64,000 nucleotides of DNA from Planctomycetota bacterium (lineage in GTDB: Bacteria; Planctomycetota; Phycisphaerae; Phycisphaerales; UBA1924), in assembly GCA_030950285.1 (NCBI GenBank), contig JAUZRR010000009.1, positions 62,001-126,000 of the forward strand. Direction: 5' to 3'. Made by a program: the position numbers and the translations under genes. Shown in pieces: positions 17,059-25,914 of this stretch. Within the stretch, counting starts at the first letter, position 1; every line of letters starts with the position of its first letter. The notes under the pieces were generated by a model. That model worked only from the letters and a program-made list of their open reading frames with translations. It had not been told where the DNA came from and made no database searches.

Positions 17059-18567
17059 ATGCATCCTCGACCCGAACACCCCCACCACCCCCACCACCCC
17101 CACCACCCCCACCACGCCTCGACGCCCATCAGCCCATCGGCCGCCGGGGTCGCGCTGCTCCTGGCGCTTTCGGTGGGCGTGCTGTGGCTCGCGGCGGTGC
17201 TCGGGCTGGCGGCGTGGTGGCTTGTGGCGGTGGTCTCGGTCTGTCTGGGCATCGCGGCCTGGCTGGGGTTTCGGGCCTCGGAACGGGCAAGCCAAAAAGT
17301 CGCTCGCCTGACCGCCGCGCTCGATGCGGTCGCCGAAACCCTGCCGCCCGCTGGCGGGACGCACGGCACGGCACCTCCCCCATCCGACGCCACCCCGCTC
17401 GCCGCGCGAGTCGAGGCACAGCTGGCAACACTGCGCGAGGACAGCCGCGCACTCCGCGCACTGCTCGACGCTGCCGACGAACCCGTGCTCGCGTGCGATG
17501 CTGAGGATCAGATCGTCGCTGCCAACCGCAGTGCCATCGCGCTGCTGGCGTCCGGCTCGGTGCGGCCGATCGTCGGCGAGCCCCTCGACCAGGTGCTCAC
17601 CGACACCCGATCGCTCCGCGCGGTCGCCTCGGCCCAGCGCGGCGAGCCGGCGCGCGCGCAAGCGCGGCTGCTGACTATCGACGGCCCGCGGATCGTCGAA
17701 ATCGCTGCCGAGCCGATCCGCAACGGCCCCTTCGCAACAGACGCACCCCCCGCCGTCGCGATCACGCTGCGGGACGTGACCGAGCAGACGATCGCGATGC
17801 AGCTCAAGACCGACTTTGTCGCGAATGCCTCGCACGAGTTGCGGACGCCGCTGGCCTCGATCCGCACCGCGGCCGAGACCTTGCTGGACCTCGGCGACGA
17901 GGACCCGGCCGTGCGGACCCGGCTGGTCAACATGATCGCGTCCAACGCCGAACGGCTCGAGGAACTCTCGCGCGACCTGCTCGATCTCTCCCGGCTTGAA
18001 ACCCCCGACGCCGAGTGCGAGATCGGGCCGGTGGATCTCCGCGACGTCGCGGCGAGCCAGCGCGAGTTGTTCAGCGGCGCGTGCGAAAAACGAAAGATCG
18101 AGCTGGTATTCGAGATCGACGCTGCGATCAGCACCGTCCTGACCGACGAGACACTTGTCCGGCTGATCCTCCGCAACCTCATCGGCAACGCGATCAAGTT
18201 CGCCGACGAAGGGACGACGGTGCGGGTGGTCATTGACACGGTCGCCGCGTCGACTGATGTCGTGTCGCCTCTTGCCGGGGTGCCGGTTGCCGGACCGTCT
18301 GTTGCCGAGCACAGCACCCGCGCCACGCTCCGGCTCCGGGTCATCGACAAGGGCATCGGCATCCCGCTCCCTCAGCAGCAACGCATCTTCGAGCGGTTCT
18401 TTCAGGTCGACCAGGCCCGCACCGGCCCGCCCCAGCGCCGCGGCACCGGGCTGGGGCTGGCGATCGTCAAACACGCGGTCCGCGCCCTCGAAGGCACCAT
18501 CCGCGTCGAGTCGGTCTGGCAGCAGGGGACGACGATGACGGTGGAGCTGCCGGGGGGTGTGGGGTAG
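17059..18567 (+). CDS. phoR: PhoR-type sensor histidine kinase
   Basis: A 502-residue membrane kinase. The cytoplasmic N-terminus holds a His-Pro run (HPHHPHHPHHPHH, residues 7-19), followed by two hydrophobic helices at about 29-70 with almost no periplasmic loop, as in PhoR. A PAS-like domain spans about 130-245. The dimerisation/phosphotransfer box is FVANASHELRTPL with His259. The ATPase domain has NLIGNAIKFADEG (N box), VIDKGIGIP (G1) and GTGLGLAIVKH (G2). It should phosphorylate the preceding regulator. In PhoR of other bacteria such a loopless sensor reads phosphate through the Pst-PhoU complex; no pst or phoU gene is in this window. Confidence 0.9.
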   Translation: MHPRPEHPHHPHHPHHPHHASTPISPSAAGVALLLALSVGVLWLAAVLGLAAWWLVAVVSVCLGIAAWLGFRASERASQKVARLTAALDAVAETLPPAGGTHGTAPPPSDATPLAARVEAQLATLREDSRALRALLDAADEPVLACDAEDQIVAANRSAIALLASGSVRPIVGEPLDQVLTDTRSLRAVASAQRGEPARAQARLLTIDGPRIVEIAAEPIRNGPFATDAPPAVAITLRDVTEQTIAMQLKTDFVANASHELRTPLASIRTAAETLLDLGDEDPAVRTRLVNMIASNAERLEELSRDLLDLSRLETPDAECEIGPVDLRDVAASQRELFSGACEKRKIELVFEIDAAISTVLTDETLVRLILRNLIGNAIKFADEGTTVRVVIDTVAASTDVVSPLAGVPVAGPSVAEHSTRATLRLRVIDKGIGIPLPQQQRIFERFFQVDQARTGPPQRRGTGLGLAIVKHAVRALEGTIRVESVWQQGTTMTVELPGGVG

Positions 18568-18615
18568 GGGTGTCAAGATAAAAATGGCAGGTCCTTTTTT
18601 GTCTAACCGGGGTCC

Positions 18616-18643
18616 CTGACGCCTTTTCGTGCCTTGCTATAGT
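18616..18643 (+). promoter_or_regulatory. candidate promoter of the catalase gene
   Basis: CTGACG at 18616-18621 and TATAGT at 18638-18643 are separated by 16 bases. Transcription would begin near 18650, giving a leader of about 57 bases before the ATG at 18707. This is a motif match only. Confidence 0.4.
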
Positions 18644-18706
18644 CTTGCGGGACGGTCGGATTCGTCGATTTCAACACATCGCACAGCGTGCCCACCGGAG
18701 AACACC

Positions 18707-20179
18707 ATGAGCGAACATCAAGAGAAGACCCACCCCATCCTGACTACCGCTGACGGCGTGCCCATTGGTCGCCAGCACGCGCTGACCGCGGGTCCGCGCG
18801 GCCCCTTGCTCATGCAGGACGTCCAACTGCTAGAGCAGATGCAGCACTTCAATCGCGAGCGTATCCCCGAGCGCGTCGTACACGCCAAGGGCTCCGGTGC
18901 CTACGGCACGTTCACGCTTACCCACGATATCACCGCGTACACGAAAGCATCGATCTTCTCGACGGTGGGCAAGAAGACCGACCTGTTCATTCGGTTCTCG
19001 ACCGTCGCGGGGGAGCGCGGCGCAGCCGACGCCGAGCGGGATGTTCGCGGCTTTGCGATCAAGTTCTTTACGGATCAAGGCAACTGGGACATGGTCGGCA
19101 ACAACACGCCGGTCTTCTTTGTTCGGGACCCCTACAAGTTCGCAAACTTTATTCACACGCAGAAACGTGATCCCCGGACCAACACTCGATGCATGGATAT
19201 GCAATGGGACTTCTGGAGCCAGTGCCCCGAATCGCTGCACCAGGTGACAATCCTCTTCTCCGACCGCGGCATCCCCGCGTCGTATCGCCACATGAACGGC
19301 TACTCCAGCCACGCCTATTCGTTCATCAACAATCAGAACAAACGTGTGTGGTGCAAGTTCCACTTCAAGACGAACCAAGGCATCAAGACTTGGATGGACG
19401 ATGAGGCGGAACGGATCATCGGCAAGGATCGCGAGAGCCACCAGCGTGACCTGGTCGATGCTATTGACCGCGGCGACTTCCCGAGTTGGACCCTGAAGGT
19501 CCAGATCATGACACAGGAACAAGCCGGGCAGTTTCGATGGAACCCGTTTGACTTGACCAAGGTCTGGCCGCACGCGGAGTTTCCGCTGATCGAAGTCGGA
19601 CAGATGGAGTTGAATCGCAATCCTCAGAACTACCACGCCGAGGTCGAACAGGCCGCATTCAAGCCGTCTTCATTGGTTCCGGGAATCGGGTTCAGCCCGG
19701 ACAAAATGCTCCAGGCTCGCCTGATGAGCTATGCCGACACGCATCTGCACCGGCTTGGCGTGAACCATCATCAGATTCCGGTAAACAAGCCGCGTTGCCC
19801 GGTCATGAACTACATGCGCGATGGCCAGGCCGCGACGGCAGAAAGCTACGGTTCGGCACCCAACTACTGGCCCAATACGCGTGACCGTACGCCCAGGCCC
19901 GATGAGTCGTTCGTCGATCCCACATGGGACCTCGGGCAGGTCGTGGTCGATCGATACGATTCCACGCAGGACCACGACGACTTCACCCAAGCTGGCGATC
20001 TGTACCGCATGTTTGATGACGCGCACCGCGAACGGCTCGCGACACGGATCGCTGGCACGCTCAGCCAGGCCCGCGAGGAAGTGCAGCTGCGACAGGTTTG
20101 CCACTTCTATCGTGCCGACGCTGACTACGGCCGGCGCGTGGCGGCAAAGCTCGATATTGACGTCTCACAGTTTGAGTAG
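18707..20179 (+). CDS. katA: monofunctional haem catalase
   Basis: A 490-residue small-subunit catalase that breaks down hydrogen peroxide in the cytoplasm. The catalytic His59 (ERVVHAKGSGAYG), Asn132 (MVGNNTPVFFVRDP) and proximal haem-ligand Tyr342 (RLMSYADTH) are all present, as is the catalase signature around RFSTVAGERGAAD. GGAG precedes the ATG at 18707. The length fits clade 3 small catalases with no flavodoxin-like tail. Codon use is noticeably less GC-rich than in the flanking phoR and phoH genes, which may point to acquisition from another lineage or to expression-linked codon bias. It forms its own transcription unit. The kat letter is a family guess. Confidence 0.95.
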   Translation: MSEHQEKTHPILTTADGVPIGRQHALTAGPRGPLLMQDVQLLEQMQHFNRERIPERVVHAKGSGAYGTFTLTHDITAYTKASIFSTVGKKTDLFIRFSTVAGERGAADAERDVRGFAIKFFTDQGNWDMVGNNTPVFFVRDPYKFANFIHTQKRDPRTNTRCMDMQWDFWSQCPESLHQVTILFSDRGIPASYRHMNGYSSHAYSFINNQNKRVWCKFHFKTNQGIKTWMDDEAERIIGKDRESHQRDLVDAIDRGDFPSWTLKVQIMTQEQAGQFRWNPFDLTKVWPHAEFPLIEVGQMELNRNPQNYHAEVEQAAFKPSSLVPGIGFSPDKMLQARLMSYADTHLHRLGVNHHQIPVNKPRCPVMNYMRDGQAATAESYGSAPNYWPNTRDRTPRPDESFVDPTWDLGQVVVDRYDSTQDHDDFTQAGDLYRMFDDAHRERLATRIAGTLSQAREEVQLRQVCHFYRADADYGRRVAAKLDIDVSQFE

Positions 20180-20264
20180 ATCAAAGAGGAAACGAGCCCC
20201 CGCAGGCGGCACTGCCAGCCAACGCTGTGCCATGGGTATAGGGGATAACCAAACAGCGAGCCGA

Positions 20265-20750
20265 CTACTCCTGAACCGACGCAAACTCGACACCCTTGAG
20301 CTGCTCCAGCCGTTCGACGACATACACGATCAGTTGTTGCTCGCGGGCCGGGTCGCCGAAGCGGCCGATGGTGCAGGTGAGCGTCATCGGCACCGGGTCG
20401 CCCCCAGCCGCCGTCCGAGTCACCACCAGCAGCCCCGGCTCGTCCCGCGACGACCGCAGCCGGACCTCGATCCGGTCCGGGGTCGGCCGCTCGAGGCGGA
20501 CCTTGACCAGTTCGGTCCGCCCCAGCGCCACCCCGATCGCCGGCTCGACGTCGTTCCAGTCGGCGACCGTCCGAACCGTCACCGGGCTCGTGGTCGCGGG
20601 CCGCATCGAAGAGTTCGAACCCCGGCCGGACGATGCTGCGCACCCCGGGAGAGCCGTTCCTGTGCCCAGCATCACCACAAGAAGGCCGGCACAGGCACCG
20701 CGCGACGCGATGACCCGATCAAATATCGAATGGCAGTATGGATTTCGCAT
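20265..20750 (-). CDS. small predicted lipoprotein
   Basis: A 161-residue protein with a signal peptide (CAGLLVVMLGTGTALPGC) whose lipobox cysteine is near residue 37. The mature part is about 120 residues with alternating strands (ELVKVRLERPTPDRIEVRLRS, PMTLTCTIGRFGDP) and a C-terminal helix (EQQLIVYVVERLEQL). No known family is recognised. GGAAGGGAG upstream supports the ATG at 20750. It is divergent from phoH with only 99 bases between, so promoters must overlap. Confidence 0.72.
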   Translation of the reverse strand: MRNPYCHSIFDRVIASRGACAGLLVVMLGTGTALPGCAASSGRGSNSSMRPATTSPVTVRTVADWNDVEPAIGVALGRTELVKVRLERPTPDRIEVRLRSSRDEPGLLVVTRTAAGGDPVPMTLTCTIGRFGDPAREQQLIVYVVERLEQLKGVEFASVQE

Positions 20751-20849
20751 GGGCGTTGTGCTCCCTTCCGAGATAGACTTTTGGCACGCGGAACGATCGG
20801 CAGCCGCGGCCCGGCATCGTGTAAAGCCGGCGGACCCGATCCGGAGTGG

Positions 20850-21935
20850 ATGCCTTTGGACATTACGATACGAATCCCCCCCGGTCCTGCCGGGCTCGCG
20901 ATCGTCGGCTCGGGCGAACGCCACCTCAAGATGATCCGCGAGACCCTCGGCGTCAGCGTCGCGGCCCGCGACGGGTGGGTGCGGCTGCAGGGTGACCCTG
21001 CGCCGGTCTCGGCTGCCAAGGCGGTCATGGACAGGCTCTCCAGAGCGGCGGCCGAGCGGGGGGTGCCCTCGCGGCAGCAGGTGCTCGAGATGATCGCCGA
21101 GCAAGCTGCGGCGGCCTCGCGCATCGGACCGCGCGACGCGATCGACCCACCGGCTGACGCACTCTCGCCCTGGGACGGACGGCTTGATGTCTACGTCCGG
21201 GGTCGCCCGGTCAAGCCTCAGACGGTCAATCAACAGGCCTATCTCGACGCGATGCGCGACCACGACCTGACCATCGCGATCGGGCCGGCGGGGACGGGCA
21301 AGACCTACCTCGCGGTCGCGGCCGCGGTCCACCTGCTCAAGACCGGGCGGGTGGCGCGGCTGATCCTGGTCCGGCCGGCGGTCGAAGCGGGCGAGAAGCT
21401 CGGCTTTCTGCCCGGCGGGCTCGAGGCGAAGGTCAACCCGTTTCTCAGGCCGTTGTTTGATTCGCTCAATGACATGATGGACTTCGGGCAGATCCGCCGA
21501 TTCATGGACAGCGACGTGATCGAGGTCGTGCCTCTGGCGTACATGCGCGGGCGGACGCTCAACGACGCGATGATTCTCTGCGACGAAGCCCAGAACACCA
21601 CGCGAGGGCAGATGAAAATGTTTCTCACCCGGATGGGCCACGGCTCGAAGATGGTCGTCACCGGGGATGTCACCCAGATCGACCTGCCCGACCCGATGGA
21701 CTCGGGGCTGATCGACGCGGCGACCCGCCTGCGCCGCGTCAAAGGGGCTGCCACCGTCACCCTCGATGCGGCCGATGTGGTCCGGCACAGCCTGGTGCAG
21801 CGGGTTATCGAGGCCTACGGCGAGACCGACCGCGAAGCGATCCAGCGGGACCTCCTCCAGCGGGCGGTCACAAGGACCGATAGTGAAGAGACCAAGGCAC
21901 AGCAACAGGAGTCGACGCTGACCGACGGGGCATGA
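20850..21935 (+). CDS. phoH: PhoH-family ATPase (YbeZ-like)
   Basis: A 361-residue cytoplasmic P-loop ATPase. An N-terminal KH-like region (GLAIVGSGERHLKMIRETLGV) is followed by the PhoH core: Walker A GPAGTGKT at 145-152, LVRPAVEAGEKLGFLPG, AYMRGRTLNDAMILCDEAQN (Walker B) and MVVTGDVTQIDLP. Relatives act in RNA metabolism and ribosome maturation, usually with YbeY. The ATG at 20850 is only three bases after GGAG; the TTG at 20856 has better spacing and would remove two residues. The HD phosphodiesterase follows 24 bases later, the usual phoH-pgpH order, but ybeY, the usual third gene, is absent here. Confidence 0.93.
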   Translation: MPLDITIRIPPGPAGLAIVGSGERHLKMIRETLGVSVAARDGWVRLQGDPAPVSAAKAVMDRLSRAAAERGVPSRQQVLEMIAEQAAAASRIGPRDAIDPPADALSPWDGRLDVYVRGRPVKPQTVNQQAYLDAMRDHDLTIAIGPAGTGKTYLAVAAAVHLLKTGRVARLILVRPAVEAGEKLGFLPGGLEAKVNPFLRPLFDSLNDMMDFGQIRRFMDSDVIEVVPLAYMRGRTLNDAMILCDEAQNTTRGQMKMFLTRMGHGSKMVVTGDVTQIDLPDPMDSGLIDAATRLRRVKGAATVTLDAADVVRHSLVQRVIEAYGETDREAIQRDLLQRAVTRTDSEETKAQQQESTLTDGA

Positions 21936-21959
21936 CCCCTCTGGCAGGCACCGAGCGCG

Positions 21960-24302
21960 ATGGCAAAGGAAAACGGCAAAACCAACGGCACGCGAACCGG
22001 CACCAAGCCCGGCGCCCGACGCAACGGACGGCGGGGGCGGCGGGGGCGAGGGGCCGAGGGTCGGCCGCTGGTCAGGGTCGCCGAGGTCTTCCGCAGCCGG
22101 TCGATGGCGTGGGGGCTCCTGGTCACGCTGCTGTTCGGGCTCGGGGTCGGGACGCTCGCGGCGTGGGCCAGAGAGCAGCCGCTGATCACCGCCGGGCGGG
22201 TCGCGACCAAGACCGAGACCGTGCGGGTGAGCTTCCGGGTCGAGGACCTCGAGCAGACCCAGTCGGCGCGCGAGCAAGCGCGGCAGCAGGCGACGCTGGT
22301 CTTCCAGGCCGACGAGGCCCTGCTCGACGAGCTGCGCACCTCGATCGAGAATCTCCCCCGCACACTCGCCAACGTGCGCACGCTCGAGGATGTTGACCCG
22401 GGCATCCGCGAGCGATTCCGCCTGACGCCCGAGGGGCTGGCGGCGGTGCGGGCCCAAGCGGTGGACGGCGAACCGACCCAGGACTATCTGCAGAGCATCG
22501 CGAGGCTGATGGACCTGTACGAGCGGACACCGGTGCTCGATGCGCAGACCTGGCAACGGATCAGCCAGGGGCTCAGTGCGCAGCTGGAGATGCGGCGGGG
22601 GAGCGAGATTGTTGCCACGGTGCACCGGGACACCGCGCTCAGCGCCGAGAACGCCGAGGCGCACCGGGCGCGGCTGCTGAGCCTGTGCGCGCAGTCTCGG
22701 ATCCTCGACCCGCTCCGCGAGGTGCTCATCTCGCGGCTCGTGATCGGTGCCCGGCCGACGTACCGGCTTGACAACGCCGCGACCAAGCTCGCCCAGGACG
22801 AAGCGGCCGCCGCGGTCGAGCCGCTGGTCAACGAATGGCCCGCCGGCGCGGTGATCTACGTTCGCGGCGATGTCCTCACCCCGGCGCAGGTCGAGCTACG
22901 CAAAGCGGAGATTAGCGCCTTCCGGCACGATGCCGCGGCGTGGCGGGTCTGGCTGCGGCGGCTGGGGATCGTCGCGGCGTCCGGGGCGATCGCGGTAGGC
23001 GGCGCGATCTACGCGGTCTTGTTCTGCCCGAAACTCCGCAAGAAAGTCTCGCGGATGGCGTGGATCGCGTGCCTGCTTGCAACAACGCTGGCGATCGCCT
23101 GCCTTGCGAGTATCGCGGCGCCGGCGATGCTCACCGTCACCGCGGTCATCCCCACGGTCTTTGTCGCAGCGATCCTGGTGATCGCCTACGACCAGCGGGT
23201 GAGCCTGGCGTACGCGACGATCCACGCGGCGCTGGTCTGCATCGCGCTCGATCAGCCCATCGGGATGCTCGGGCTCATCATGGCCGGCGTGACCGCAGCG
23301 ATTTGGCAACTCCGCGATATCCGGGCCCGCGACACACTCATCCGCATGGGTGTCACCACCGGCATCGTGCTGGCGGTCGCGACGGTGCTGGTGCTCTCGG
23401 TCGACCGGCCGATGGTCGAAGCGGCGCTCCGGCAAACACTCTGGGACGCCTTCTGGGCGGGCGTGGGGGGCGTGGTGGTCGGCGCGATCGTGCTGTTCAT
23501 TCTGCCGTTGGTCGAACGCGCGTTTGATATCACGACCGGTATGACGCTCATCGAGCTGCGCGACCCCAAGCAGCCGTTGCTGCGCGAGTTGCAACAACGG
23601 GCGCCGGGCACGTACAACCACTCGCTGAATGTCGCGACCATCGCCGAAGCCGCGGCGGCTGCGATCGGTGCCGACACGCTGCTGACGTATGCCGGGGCGC
23701 TCTATCACGATATCGGGAAGATGAACAAGCCCGAGTACTTTGTCGAGAACCAGCAGGGCGGCCCGAACAAACACGACAAGCTGAGCCCGGCGATGAGCCT
23801 GCTGGTGATCGTCGGCCACGTCAAGGACGGGATGGAGATGGCCCGCGAGTACGCGCTGCCCAAGTCTCTTCAGCACTTTATCGAGGCCCACCACGGCACG
23901 ACCCTCGTCGAGTATTTTTACCACCGCGCCCGCAAGCAAGCGGACGACGCAGGCTCGGAGCAAGGCGAGAACCCCCGCGAGCTGGAGTACCGCTATCCCG
24001 GCCCGAAACCCAAGACCAAGGAAGTTGCGATCCTGATGATCGCCGACGCGGTCGAGAGCGCGACGCGGACGCTCGCCGAGCCGACGCCCTCGCGGATCGA
24101 CCAGCTCGTGCGCGATATCGCCAACAAACGGCTGCTCGACGGGCAGTTTGACGAGTGCGACCTGACACTCGCCGAACTGACCGCGATCGTCGAAGCCGTC
24201 TCCAAGAGCCTCGCGTCCAGCTACCACGGGCGGGTGGTCTATCCCGGCGCGAGCGAAGCCAAGCCCGCCGACGCCGCCCCGAAGACCGCTGCCGGGGTGT
24301 AG
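21960..24302 (+). CDS. pgpH: membrane HD-domain phosphodiesterase, PgpH/YqfF type (7TMR-HD)
   Basis: A 780-residue membrane protein. A basic Gly-rich cytoplasmic tail (residues 1-40) precedes the first helix (MAWGLLVTLLFGLGVGTLAAW). An extracytoplasmic 7TMR-HDED domain spans about 70-315 and is followed by a bundle of hydrophobic helices up to about 525. The cytoplasmic HD domain carries YNHSLNVA, LYHDIGK (HD at 583-584), GHVKDG and HHGTT. This matches PgpH, which hydrolyses cyclic di-AMP in Gram-positive bacteria. Activity on that nucleotide in planctomycetes is inferred. It lies in one unit with phoH. Confidence 0.92.
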   Translation: MAKENGKTNGTRTGTKPGARRNGRRGRRGRGAEGRPLVRVAEVFRSRSMAWGLLVTLLFGLGVGTLAAWAREQPLITAGRVATKTETVRVSFRVEDLEQTQSAREQARQQATLVFQADEALLDELRTSIENLPRTLANVRTLEDVDPGIRERFRLTPEGLAAVRAQAVDGEPTQDYLQSIARLMDLYERTPVLDAQTWQRISQGLSAQLEMRRGSEIVATVHRDTALSAENAEAHRARLLSLCAQSRILDPLREVLISRLVIGARPTYRLDNAATKLAQDEAAAAVEPLVNEWPAGAVIYVRGDVLTPAQVELRKAEISAFRHDAAAWRVWLRRLGIVAASGAIAVGGAIYAVLFCPKLRKKVSRMAWIACLLATTLAIACLASIAAPAMLTVTAVIPTVFVAAILVIAYDQRVSLAYATIHAALVCIALDQPIGMLGLIMAGVTAAIWQLRDIRARDTLIRMGVTTGIVLAVATVLVLSVDRPMVEAALRQTLWDAFWAGVGGVVVGAIVLFILPLVERAFDITTGMTLIELRDPKQPLLRELQQRAPGTYNHSLNVATIAEAAAAAIGADTLLTYAGALYHDIGKMNKPEYFVENQQGGPNKHDKLSPAMSLLVIVGHVKDGMEMAREYALPKSLQHFIEAHHGTTLVEYFYHRARKQADDAGSEQGENPRELEYRYPGPKPKTKEVAILMIADAVESATRTLAEPTPSRIDQLVRDIANKRLLDGQFDECDLTLAELTAIVEAVSKSLASSYHGRVVYPGASEAKPADAAPKTAAGV

Positions 24303-24405
24303 GTCGGCAAGGCCCGCCCGAGCAACCCGAAACGCATCCCAACACGCGGCACGATCGGATAGCGTCTCTCGCATCATTGTGTTATATTGGAGCGATTGGA
24401 CGTTA

Positions 24406-24502
24406 TTGTCCCCTCGCTCGCGCGAGGGGCTCTATCAAAAATAAAGATCGCGGCATGAGTCGCAGAGATCGCGGTAGAGCCCTTTGCGCGAGCGAGGGGA
24501 TA
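24406..24502. repeat. two-hairpin palindromic repeat, copy R4
   Basis: The left arm is CCCCTCGCTCGCGCGAGGGG. The right arm is partly decayed (GAGCCCTTTGCGCGAGCGAGGGG-like, 24477-24499). The spacer is A/T-richer and holds an internal AGATCGCGG direct repeat. It lies after pgpH and before the reductase gene, both forward, so it could separate two transcripts. Confidence 0.85.
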
Positions 24503-24597
24503 CGACTCCGCAAGACGCTCCAATCTTTCATCGCGCGTGCTCAAGATGCTGGTATGCTGCGCACAAGGGACACATCGAAACCATACGGAGCGGGAAC

Positions 24598-25644
24598 ATG
24601 CACACGCACGACAACCCAACCCATACCAGGCGGGACTTTCTCAAAACCACAGCTGCGGGAATCGCCGCGGGGAGTGTGATCGGCATGGCGGGAACAGCAC
24701 GCGGCGGGTTTGCAGGCGACGGGGCGTTCGGGCTCGAGAAACGCAGGCTCGGCAAGACCGGGATGGAGGTCAGTGTGCTCGGCTTCGGCGGGGCCGAGAT
24801 CGGCTACGGGCGGGTCGAGCAGGAACGGGTCAGCGAGTTGCTCAACACCGCGCTCGATCAGGGGCTCGACGCGGTCGACACCGCCGAGTGCTATGTCGAG
24901 TCCGAGACCCTCATCGGCAACGCGATCGGCCACCGCCGCGACGACTACTCCCTCTTCACCAAGGTCGGGCACTGGCCAAGCGGCAAGGACGGGTGGAGCG
25001 CCGAGGGGATCACCCGCTCGATCGAGCGCAGCCTCGAAAGGCTCAAGACCGACCATATTGATCTCGTCCACCTGCACTCGTGCGGCATCGACGTGCTGAA
25101 AGAAGGCGACGCGATCGAGGCGCTCGAGAAAGCGCGGGACGCCGGCAAGACCCGGTTCATCGGCTACAGCGGCGACGCGGCCCCGGCGCGGTTCGCGGTT
25201 GAAACCGGAAGATTCGACACGCTGATGACCTCGCTGAGCATTTTCGATCAGGAGTCAATCGACTTGACGCTGCCGCTCTGCCGCGAGCAGGACATGGGCG
25301 TCATCGTCAAACGAGGCATCGGCAACGCGGTGTGGCGCTACGACGAGTTTCCCACAAACGGCTACTACCAGGAATACTGGCGACGCATGCAGAAACTCGA
25401 CTACGACTTCATGCGCCCGGCCAACCGCGACAACACCGGCCCCGACGGCCCGGCGGGGATCGCGCTGCGGTTTGTCCTCTCCCAACACGGCGTCCATACC
25501 AACGTCGTCGGCACCACCAACCCGAAGCGGTTCGCCCAGAACGCCGAGCTGCTCAAGGCCGGGCCGCTGGATGCTGAGCAGGTCGAGGCGATCCGGACGC
25601 GGTGGAAGGATGTGGCAGAAGAGGGGTGGGTGGGGCAGATTTAA
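24598..25644 (+). CDS. Tat-exported aldo/keto reductase
   Basis: A 348-residue oxidoreductase with a twin-arginine signal (RRDFLKTTAAGIAAGSVIG). The aldo/keto reductase barrel begins KRRLGKTGMEVSVLGFGG. The catalytic tetrad is visible as Asp and Tyr in DTAECYVESE, Lys in LFTKVGH and His in LVHLHSC. The NADPH-site segment is near VLSQHGVHTNVVGTTNP. The Tat signal implies folding with cofactor before export. Ribosome site GGAG at 24588-24591. The substrate is unknown; planctomycetes carry many similar paralogues. It stands alone and is followed by a terminator. Confidence 0.9.
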   Translation: MHTHDNPTHTRRDFLKTTAAGIAAGSVIGMAGTARGGFAGDGAFGLEKRRLGKTGMEVSVLGFGGAEIGYGRVEQERVSELLNTALDQGLDAVDTAECYVESETLIGNAIGHRRDDYSLFTKVGHWPSGKDGWSAEGITRSIERSLERLKTDHIDLVHLHSCGIDVLKEGDAIEALEKARDAGKTRFIGYSGDAAPARFAVETGRFDTLMTSLSIFDQESIDLTLPLCREQDMGVIVKRGIGNAVWRYDEFPTNGYYQEYWRRMQKLDYDFMRPANRDNTGPDGPAGIALRFVLSQHGVHTNVVGTTNPKRFAQNAELLKAGPLDAEQVEAIRTRWKDVAEEGWVGQI

Positions 25645-25697
25645 AAATACGCCCGCATGTAGAATCTTTGCCGTCCGCTCATCCCACCAAAGCTATT

Positions 25698-25727
25698 GGA
25701 CATTCTGGGACATTCTGGGACATTCTG
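25698..25727 (+). repeat. three tandem copies of GGACATTCTG
   Basis: Three perfect 10-base units in direct tandem (25698-25707, 25708-25717, 25718-25727). The 10-base period matches one helical turn, so proteins bound at each unit would sit on one face of the DNA. Confidence 0.85.
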
Positions 25728-25743
25728 AAATCAGCTCTTGATC

Positions 25744-25795
25744 CACTACATATTGTGTGTCGAATAGGCGATTCTGCTGTATGTAGTGTTTTTTT
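25744..25795 (+). terminator. probable terminator downstream of the aldo/keto reductase
   Basis: CACTACATA (25744-25752) and TATGTAGTG (25780-25788) make a 9-bp perfect stem around a 27-base loop containing a small GAAT/ATTC hairpin. It is followed by a run of seven T (25789-25795). Confidence 0.55.
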
Positions 25796-25914
25796 GCCAA
25801 ATTTGGTATTTTTTTAGAATTTTCATCACTCGCAACACTTGACACCAAGTCCTGACGATTTATTGTACACACGACAGTTTGTCACGCTGAACTGGTTCGT
25901 CCAGGCAGCAAATC

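Noticed and set aside
16291-18576. Long reverse-strand open frame across phoB and phoR
   Set aside because: It is antisense to two clear two-component genes, and its translation is low-complexity Arg/Asp/Gly/His.
20751-22664. Reverse-strand open frame extending from the small lipoprotein back across phoH
   Set aside because: Only the last 161 codons (20265-20750) look like a protein; the upstream part is antisense to phoH and pgpH.
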